A DNA stretch of 64,000 nucleotides from contig NZ_KB911579.1 in the NCBI RefSeq assembly GCF_000383575.1, forward strand, positions 2,884,523-2,948,522. Reading direction: 5' to 3'. This DNA is from Salinispora oceanensis. Lineage in GTDB: Bacteria > Actinomycetota > Actinomycetes > Mycobacteriales > Micromonosporaceae. Positions 58,426-64,000 of the stretch are shown here, piece after piece. Each line of letters begins with the position of its first letter. Position 1 is the stretch's first letter. Below the pieces are notes generated by a model that saw only the letters and a program-made list of their open reading frames with translations, made no database searches and was not told the DNA's origin. The position numbers and the translations under genes were made by a program.

Positions 58426-59265
58426 CTACCCGCCCTTGGGGTGCCAGACCGTCTTCGTCTCCAGCAGTGCCGTCATCCGGGCCAGGCCGGGGTCGGCGTA
58501 CCAGTCGTGGTTGGCCGGGACCGGGCGTAGCACCCGCTTGAGGTTCTCCGCCGCCTTGACCTCCAGACTCGTCGCCAGCTCGGCGTCGGCCACGCCCGTC
58601 AGGTCGAGGGCGTTGACATCCCGGTGACCCGCCAGCGACGGGACCGTCTCCTGGGGCCGACCGGTCAGGATGTTGACCACCCCGGCGGGCAGGTCGGCGG
58701 TGGCCAGCACCTCGGCCAGGGTCACCGCGGCGAGGGGGTCGGTGGGCGAGGCCGCCACGACCACCGTGTTTCCGCTCACGATCGCCGGGGCGATCACACT
58801 TACCAGGCCGAGTAGCGCTGGCGCCGCGGGGGCCACCACGGCCACCACGCCGGTCGGCTCCGGCGTCGACAGGTTGAGGTACGGGCCAGCGACCGGGTTC
58901 ACGCCGCCCCGCACCTGAGGCAGCTTGTCGGACCAGCCGGCGTACCAGACCCAACGGTCGGTCGCGGCGTCCACCTCGTCGCCAGGGATGCCCAGGGCCA
59001 CGAACTGCTCGCGCCGGCCTTCCAACATCTCGGCGGCGCGGTAGAGGATCTGACCCCGGTTGTACGCGGTCGCGCCGGCCCACCCCGAACCGGCGGCCCG
59101 GGCCGCCACGACCGCGTCCCGGGCGTCCTTGCGCGAGGCGAGCGCCACGTTGGCAGTGCTGTTCTCACCTGACTGCACGAGATACGACCGTCCCGACTCG
59201 CTGCGCGGGACCTCCCCGCCGATGTAGAGCTTGTACGTCTTTCGTACCGCGACCCGCTCAGACAT
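58426..59265 (-). CDS. Truncated aldehyde dehydrogenase-like protein, probably inactive
   Basis: A 279-residue protein that matches only part of the aldehyde dehydrogenase fold. KTYKLYIGGEVPRSESGRSY and ATDRWVWYAGWSDKLPQ resemble the N-terminal NAD-binding domain; VVAVVAPAAPALLGL and SGNTVVVAASPTDPLA follow. The catalytic Cys and the Glu region (LELGG) are absent, and the protein ends where the catalytic domain would continue. Reading frame and codon use look healthy, so it is unlikely to be simple decay. It overlaps the active paralog by eight bases, which suggests a partner or structural role. Confidence 0.8.
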   Translation of the reverse strand: MSERVAVRKTYKLYIGGEVPRSESGRSYLVQSGENSTANVALASRKDARDAVVAARAAGSGWAGATAYNRGQILYRAAEMLEGRREQFVALGIPGDEVDAATDRWVWYAGWSDKLPQVRGGVNPVAGPYLNLSTPEPTGVVAVVAPAAPALLGLVSVIAPAIVSGNTVVVAASPTDPLAAVTLAEVLATADLPAGVVNILTGRPQETVPSLAGHRDVNALDLTGVADAELATSLEVKAAENLKRVLRPVPANHDWYADPGLARMTALLETKTVWHPKGG

Positions 59266-60688
59266 TCAGGTACGCCTCCAGCCCGTGCCGGCCGCCCTCG
59301 CGACCGTAGCCCGACTCCTGGTAACCGCCGAACGGCGAGGTGGGGTCGAATTTGTTGAAGGTGTTGGCCCAGACCACGCCGGCGCGAAGCCGGTCGGCCA
59401 GCCACAGCATCCGGGAGCCCTTCTCCGTCCACACGCCGGCCGAGAGCCCGTACGGAGTGTTGTTGGCCTTCTCGACAGCCTCCGCGGGGGTGCGGAAGGT
59501 CAACACGGACAGCACCGGGCCGAAGATCTCCTCGCGGGCGATCCGGTGGGCCTGGGCGACACCGGTGAAGATGGTGGGCGCGAACCAGAAGCCACGCTCG
59601 GGAAGCTCGCCCGGGGGAGACCAGCGTTGCGCCCCCTCGGCGGTGCCGGCGGCGGCGAGCTCGCTGATCCGGGCCAACTGCGCCGCCGAGTTGATCGCCC
59701 CGATGTCGGTGTTCTTGTCCAGCGGGTCACCGACGCGCAGCTGGGCCATCCGCCGTTTGAGCGACGCCAGCACCTGATCGGCGACCGACTCCTGCAGCAG
59801 CAGGCGGGAGCCGGCGCAGCAGACGTGCCCCTGGTTGAAGAAGATGCCGTTGACGATGCCCTCAACCGCCTGGTCCACCGGGGCGTCGTCGAAGACGATG
59901 TTGGCGGCCTTACCGCCCAGCTCCAGGGTGAGCCTCGTGTCGGTGCCGGCGACGGCGCGGGCGATCGCCTTGCCCACCTCGGTGGAGCCGGTGAAGGCGA
60001 CCTTGTCCACGTCGTGGTGCTCGACCAGGGCCCGGCCGGTCTCACCCGCGCCGGTGACGATGTTCACCACTCCGGCGGGGAGGTCGGCCTGTTGGCAGAT
60101 CTCGGCGAAGAGCAGCGCGGTTAGCGAGGTTGTCTCCGCGGGTTTGAGTACCACGGTGTTTCCGGTGGCCAGCGCCGGAGCGATCTTCCACGCCAGCATG
60201 AGCAGGGGGAAGTTCCACGGGATGATCTGCGCGGCCACCCCGAGCGGCCGCGGGCCGGGCCCGAACCCCGCGTGGTCGAGCTTGTCCGCCCAGCCGGCGT
60301 AGTAGAAGAAGTGGGCGGCGACCAGCGGAAGGTCAACGTCCCGGGACTCCCTGATCGGTTTGCCGTTGTCCAGTGACTCCAGCACCGCCAACTCGCGGGA
60401 CCGCTCCTGGATGAGGCGGGCGATCCGGAACAGGTACTTGGCCCGGTCTCGGCCCGGCATCGGACCCCAAACCCGGTCGTACGCGGTTCGCGCGGCGCGA
60501 ACCGCGCGGTCGACGTCGCCGACGCCGCCCGCGGCGACTTCGGCGAGGACCTCCTCGGAGGCGGGGTTGATCGACGTGAAGCTGTCGCCGTCGGTCGGAT
60601 CAACGAACTCGCCGTTGACGAAGAGCCCGTACGCGGGCTGGAGCCGTACCACCGAGCGTGACTCGGGGGCGGGGGCGTATTCGAACAT
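59258..60688 (-). CDS. Aldehyde dehydrogenase (NAD type)
   Basis: A 476-residue full-length enzyme. IIPWNFPLLMLAWKIAPALA and GNTVVLKPAETTSLTA form the NAD site. FTGSTEVGKAIA and LELGGKAANIVF carry the catalytic Glu (about 256). GHVCCAGSRLLL carries the catalytic Cys (290/291). EEIFGPVLSVL follows. It starts five bases after deoC, so acetaldehyde from DeoC is a plausible substrate. The downstream gene is a shortened paralog. The exact substrate is an inference from context. Confidence 0.92.
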   Translation of the reverse strand: MFEYAPAPESRSVVRLQPAYGLFVNGEFVDPTDGDSFTSINPASEEVLAEVAAGGVGDVDRAVRAARTAYDRVWGPMPGRDRAKYLFRIARLIQERSRELAVLESLDNGKPIRESRDVDLPLVAAHFFYYAGWADKLDHAGFGPGPRPLGVAAQIIPWNFPLLMLAWKIAPALATGNTVVLKPAETTSLTALLFAEICQQADLPAGVVNIVTGAGETGRALVEHHDVDKVAFTGSTEVGKAIARAVAGTDTRLTLELGGKAANIVFDDAPVDQAVEGIVNGIFFNQGHVCCAGSRLLLQESVADQVLASLKRRMAQLRVGDPLDKNTDIGAINSAAQLARISELAAAGTAEGAQRWSPPGELPERGFWFAPTIFTGVAQAHRIAREEIFGPVLSVLTFRTPAEAVEKANNTPYGLSAGVWTEKGSRMLWLADRLRAGVVWANTFNKFDPTSPFGGYQESGYGREGGRHGLEAYLNV

Positions 60689-60693
60689 CGCGC

Positions 60694-61704
60694 TCAGTCC
60701 CGGGTGAAGTAGTCGGGACCGGCGTAGTCGCCGGTCGTCAGCTTGGTGCGCTGCATCAGCAGGTCGTTCAGGAGGCTGGAGGCGCCGAACCGGAACCAGT
60801 CCGGGTCCAGCCAGTCCGTGCCGACCGTCTCGTTGACCAGCACGAGGTACTTGATGGCGTCTTTGGTGGTCTTGATGCCGCCGGCCGGCTTCACGCCGAC
60901 CTGCCGTCCGGTCGCGGCACGGAAGTCCCGGACTGCTTCCAGCATCACCAGCGTCACCGGCGGGGTGGCTGCCGCCGGGAGCTTGCCGGTGGAGGTCTTG
61001 ATGAAGTCGGCGCCGGCCAGCATGGCGAGCCAGGACGCGCGGCGGACGTTGTCGTAGGTGGCGAGCTCCCCGGTTTCCAGGATCACCTTGAGGTGGGCCG
61101 GTCCGCAGGCTTCCCGGATGGCCACGATCTCGTCGTAGACCTCCTGGTAACGGCCGGTCAGGAAGGCGCCCCGGTTGATCACCATGTCGATCTCGTCGGC
61201 GCCGGCCGCGACCGCTGCCCGGGTGTCGGCGAGTTTGACCTCCAGTGGCGCCTGGCCGGAGGGGAAGGCGGTCGCCACGCTGGCCAGGTGTACCACGCGG
61301 GCCCCGGCTGATACTGCTTCGACGCCGGCCGGTCCTGCCTCGCCGGCGGGCCCACGTAGTACCTCGGCCACGTACGGGACCATCGACGGGTAGACGCAGA
61401 CGGCGCCGACGTGCGGACAGGACGGGTCGGCGGGGTCGGGGCGCAGGGCCTTGGCGGCGAGTGCCCGAACCTTGCCGGGGGTGTCGGCCCCCTCCAGGGT
61501 GGTCAGGTCGACCATCCGGATTGCCAGGTCGATCGCCCAGGCCTTCGCCGTGGCCTTGATCGAACGGGTGCTGAGCTGCGCCGCCCGCTGCTGGGCACCG
61601 ACCTGGTCCACGCCCGGCAGGCCGTGGAGGAACGCCCGGAGGGCGGTCTCGGATCGTCCCAGCTCGGTGAGGTCCGACCGGGCCGACATCGCTGTCGCCG
61701 TCAT
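60694..61704 (-). CDS. deoC: Deoxyribose-phosphate aldolase
   Basis: Cleaves 2-deoxyribose-5-phosphate into acetaldehyde and glyceraldehyde-3-phosphate. A class I aldolase TIM barrel of 336 residues: ADEIDMVINRGAFLTG, LKVILETGELATYDNV and FIKTSTGK with the Schiff-base Lys (about 236), then VGVKPAGGIKT. An N-terminal extension of about 60 residues and an insertion (GPAGEAGPAGVEAV) make it longer than the short bacterial form. It is first in an operon with the aldehyde dehydrogenases and diverges from upp. It connects with deoA and the nucleoside importer. Confidence 0.95.
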   Translation of the reverse strand: MTATAMSARSDLTELGRSETALRAFLHGLPGVDQVGAQQRAAQLSTRSIKATAKAWAIDLAIRMVDLTTLEGADTPGKVRALAAKALRPDPADPSCPHVGAVCVYPSMVPYVAEVLRGPAGEAGPAGVEAVSAGARVVHLASVATAFPSGQAPLEVKLADTRAAVAAGADEIDMVINRGAFLTGRYQEVYDEIVAIREACGPAHLKVILETGELATYDNVRRASWLAMLAGADFIKTSTGKLPAAATPPVTLVMLEAVRDFRAATGRQVGVKPAGGIKTTKDAIKYLVLVNETVGTDWLDPDWFRFGASSLLNDLLMQRTKLTTGDYAGPDYFTRD

Positions 61705-61812
61705 GACCTGGAGTCTACGCCGGAGCTCCAGGCTGTGATCTTGGTCATGGCGACGGTACGCGCCCGCGCCGCCGGTCCGGCCACACCCGGGGTGCCCAGG
61801 TCCGTGGGCGGG

Positions 61813-61818
61813 TAGGTT
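61813..61818 (+). promoter_or_regulatory. Candidate -10 element of upp (leaderless)
   Basis: TAGGTT lies eight bases before the upp GTG and no ribosome-binding site is visible. Confidence 0.4.
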
Positions 61819-61826
61819 GAGCGACC

Positions 61827-62459
61827 GTGGAAGTACACGTCATTGACCACCCGCTCGCCCAGGCGCGGCTGACCGCGATGCGCGACGCCCGGACCGACTC
61901 GGCCTCGTTCCGCGCCGCGCTGCACGAACTCACCACCATGCTGGTGTACGAGGCGGCCCGCTCCTTCCCCGTCGAGCGCTACCCGGTGCAAACCCCGGTC
62001 ACCGGCACTCAGGGCACCCGACTCGCCAATCCACCGCTGCTGGTGCCGGTGCTGCGGGCCGGTCTCGGCATGGCCGACGCCGCGCTGGGCCTATTGCCGG
62101 AGTCGTCGATGGGCTTCGTCGGCCTGGCGCGGGACGAGGAGACCTTCGAGCCCCGCGCGTACATGGAGTCGCTCCCGCCCGACCTCGCCGGACTGCCGGT
62201 GCTGGTGCTCGACCCGATGCTCGCCACCGGTGGCTCGTTGGAGCACTGTTGCCGGCTGCTCGCCGATCGGGGGTGTTCCGAGATCACTGTGCTCTGCGTG
62301 CTCGCCGCGCCGGTCGGAATTGACCGGTTGAACCGCTCCGGCCTGCCCCTGCGTCTGGTGACGGCCGCAATCGATGAGGGCCTCAACGACCGTCGGTTCA
62401 TCGTTCCCGGCCTGGGCGACGCCGGTGACCGGCAGTTCGGCGGTATGCCCCGCTTCTGA
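61827..62459 (+). CDS. upp: Uracil phosphoribosyltransferase
   Basis: Makes UMP from uracil and PRPP. The 210-residue protein begins [35 protein letters not shown] and the PRPP loop [16 protein letters not shown] are present, and the C-terminal [16 protein letters not shown] is the uracil-binding end. Complete. It diverges from deoC. Uracil released by pyrimidine nucleoside phosphorylase can be recovered here. Confidence 0.97.
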   Translation: MEVHVIDHPLAQARLTAMRDARTDSASFRAALHELTTMLVYEAARSFPVERYPVQTPVTGTQGTRLANPPLLVPVLRAGLGMADAALGLLPESSMGFVGLARDEETFEPRAYMESLPPDLAGLPVLVLDPMLATGGSLEHCCRLLADRGCSEITVLCVLAAPVGIDRLNRSGLPLRLVTAAIDEGLNDRRFIVPGLGDAGDRQFGGMPRF

Positions 62460-62479
62460 CTGACTGTTCCGCGGTCGGT

Positions 62480-62567
62480 GTTGCGGCTGTCGGGTTGCTT
62501 GGCATGGTGCGGTGTTGCTGCTGTCCGGCTGCTTGGCATGGTCCGGTATCGCTGCTGTCGAACTGCC
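62480..62567 (+). repeat. 34-bp tandem repeat, about 2.6 copies
   Basis: Unit starts at 62480, 62514 and 62548 (partial). Copies share GCTTGGCATGGT and GCTGCTGTC cores and differ at a few bases. It follows upp closely. It lies in the 322-base gap before the phosphohexomutase gene and I see no gene in the gap. Confidence 0.85.
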
Positions 62568-62684
62568 CCGCGCGTGCGTCCATCGTTGGTGCGGGGCAGT
62601 CCGCTGCTGCTGAGGGGCCGGCATCGGGCCGCGGCGCCCCGTTTGTGCGGGCAGCTCGACAGCGTGGATCCGGAGTATGCGGAT

Positions 62685-62745
62685 CGGTCGACCGCCCGCT
62701 GCACGCTCGGTCGACCGCCCGCTGCACGCTCGGTCGACCGCCCCG
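62685..62745 (+). repeat. 23-bp tandem repeat, about 2.6 copies
   Basis: Units start at 62685, 62708 and 62731 with the sequence CGGTCGACCG then CCCGCTGCACGCT. The first ten bases are a perfect palindrome. The first two copies are identical. Confidence 0.9.
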
Positions 62746-62781
62746 GCAACCGCGGCGGTGCTGCTCCGGAACGGACCCGCC

Positions 62782-64000
62782 CTACACGCCCAAACTGGCG
62801 GCGATTTCGGCGCGCAACTCGGTGACGGCAGCGGCGGCGCGGCGGCGGGCCGCCGCGATGTCACCCGCCACGACCGGCTGCACCACCTCCAGGTACGCCT
62901 TGAGCTTCGGTTCGGTGCCGGACGGTCGGATCACCACCCGGGCGGTGGCGCCGCGCAGGATCACCACGTCGGCCTCTGGGAGCAGGTCTCGGGATTCGAT
63001 GATCGGTTCTCCGAGCAGCGTGTTCGGGGTCGCGGCGCGGATCCGGGTCATCGCGTCTGTGATCACCTGTAGGTCGTCCACCCGCACCGATAGCTGGTCG
63101 GTGTGGTGCACGCCGAACTCGGCCGCCAACTCGTCCAGCCGGTCGGCGAGGCCACGGCCCTCCGCCTTGAGTCCAGCGGCGAGCTCGGCGATGGCCAGCG
63201 CTGCGGTGATGCCGTCCTTGTCCCGAACATGGTCGGGGGCGACGCAGTAGCCCAGCGCCTCCTCGTAGCCGAAGACCAGCGGGGAGGACCCCCCACCGGC
63301 CCGGACAATCCACTTAAATCCGGTAAGGGTCTCGTCATAGGGCAGGTCGCGGGCGGTGCACATGGCGCGTAGCAGCGCCGACGACACGATGGTGGTCGCG
63401 TAGAGGCCGGCTCGGCCGCGTCGCATCAGATGGTCGGCGAGGAGCGCCCCCACCTCGTCACCGCGGAGCATTCGCCACCGCGTGGCGTCTCGGTCCGCCG
63501 CGGAGTCGGCCGACTCCCGGATCACCACCGCGCAGCGGTCCGCGTCCGGGTCGTTGGCGATCGCGAGGTCCGCGCCGGTCGCGTCGGCCAGGGCGGTGAG
63601 CCGGTCAACGGCACCGGGCTCCTCCGGGTTGGGGAAGGCGACCGTCGGGAACTTCGGGTCCGGCTCAGCCTGGTCCGCCACGAGCTGTGGGGTGGGGAAA
63701 CCGGCCTGGGTGAACGCCATCGTGAGCACCGCTGCGCCGACTCCGTGCAACGGTGTGTACGCCACCTTCAAGTCGCGTGGCCCGCCCGGTGCGATCACCG
63801 CGACGGCCTGCTGCACGTACGACTCCACCAGGGTGTCGTCGAGGGGCTGTCCCGGTGGGCCCAGCGGTACGGCAGCCAGCGGGCCGACCGCGCGGATGGC
63901 GGACTCGATCTCGGCGTCCGCCGGCGGCACGATCTGCGCTCCTGCGCCCAGTTCACCACCGAGCTGGGCGCCCAAGTAGACCTTGTAGCCGTTGTCCTGG
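62782..64000 (-). CDS. Phosphohexomutase (phosphoglucomutase/phosphomannomutase), 5' end outside window
   Basis: C-terminal 405 codons of an alpha-D-phosphohexomutase. The frame is open to the right edge; it begins with DNGYKVYLGAQLGGE, the segment after the active-site serine loop, which lies outside. The metal-binding loop is IANDPDADRCAVV, the sugar-binding region shows FGYEEALGYCVAPDHVRDKDG, and the phosphate-binding RPSGTEPKLKAYLEVV is near the C-terminus. Such enzymes convert glucose-1-P or mannose-1-P and the 6-phosphates; some act on phosphopentoses, which would match the deo genes nearby. Substrate not assignable. Confidence 0.9.
   Translation of the reverse strand, partial: QDNGYKVYLGAQLGGELGAGAQIVPPADAEIESAIRAVGPLAAVPLGPPGQPLDDTLVESYVQQAVAVIAPGGPRDLKVAYTPLHGVGAAVLTMAFTQAGFPTPQLVADQAEPDPKFPTVAFPNPEEPGAVDRLTALADATGADLAIANDPDADRCAVVIRESADSAADRDATRWRMLRGDEVGALLADHLMRRGRAGLYATTIVSSALLRAMCTARDLPYDETLTGFKWIVRAGGGSSPLVFGYEEALGYCVAPDHVRDKDGITAALAIAELAAGLKAEGRGLADRLDELAAEFGVHHTDQLSVRVDDLQVITDAMTRIRAATPNTLLGEPIIESRDLLPEADVVILRGATARVVIRPSGTEPKLKAYLEVVQPVVAGDIAAARRRAAAAVTELRAEIAASLGV

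Noticed and set aside
62480..62745. CRISPR array
   Set aside because: Repeats are head-to-tail without spacers and the two units differ; no cas genes nearby.

Overview
The window is dense, high-GC actinomycete chromosome. GTG starts are common and third codon positions are mostly G or C. Gene content and order suggest the family Micromonosporaceae (a Micromonospora or Salinispora relative). I infer this from protein character and synteny, not from a database search. No phage, integrase, intact insertion sequence, rRNA or CRISPR array was seen.

Layout. 1-12.3 kb: a protein O-mannosyltransferase (cut by the window edge) diverges from rsmI. Then come metG, a DUF3311/MctP-type monocarboxylate symporter pair, tatD, rsmA, a coupled 31-codon small ORF, ispE, an ABC-F ATPase and two tandem DUF4383-like membrane proteins. 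12.3-18.7 kb: a TetR regulator, tRNA-Gln(UUG), glmU, prs, rplY, pth and a CysQ-like phosphatase. 18.7-26.5 kb: cysDN sulfate activation, galE, a CorC-like CBS protein, trpS, a 2'-5' RNA ligase family protein, a YihY-type membrane protein and an unknown protein. 26.5-33.5 kb: an alpha-glucan uptake locus made of a GH13 glucosidase, a LacI-type repressor and malEFG, with repeated CTTGC/GCAAG half-sites. 33.8-44.3 kb: nucleoside uptake and salvage, with a BMP lipoprotein, a twin-NBD ABC ATPase, two permeases, cytidine deaminase, thymidine phosphorylase and adenosine deaminase. A DUF4272-like protein and an RlmA-type methyltransferase lie among them.

44.3-53.3 kb: a complete four-gene conservon (cvnABCD: NIT-type sensor kinase, roadblock protein, DUF742 protein, small GTPase) faces a convergent two-gene unit. 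One protein of that unit has an N-terminal half resembling an IS110-type transposase with its acidic residues apparently gone. Its disordered tail ends in the same short motifs, in the same order and with nearly the same spacing, as the tail of the conservon kinase. This is the best candidate for an undescribed system in the window.

53.4-64 kb: cydDC-type exporters, an M56 metallopeptidase beside a broken BlaI-type repressor, two aldehyde dehydrogenase-family genes (one apparently without a catalytic centre) behind deoC, divergent upp, a tandem-repeat gap, and the C-terminal part of a phosphohexomutase.

The genes fit together metabolically. Imported nucleosides would be deaminated and phosphorolysed by Cdd, DeoA and Add. 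Deoxyribose phosphate could be cleaved by DeoC and the acetaldehyde oxidised by the neighbouring dehydrogenase, while Upp recovers uracil using PRPP made by Prs. Many genes appear leaderless, with a TAGGCT-like -10 element 6-9 bases before the start codon.
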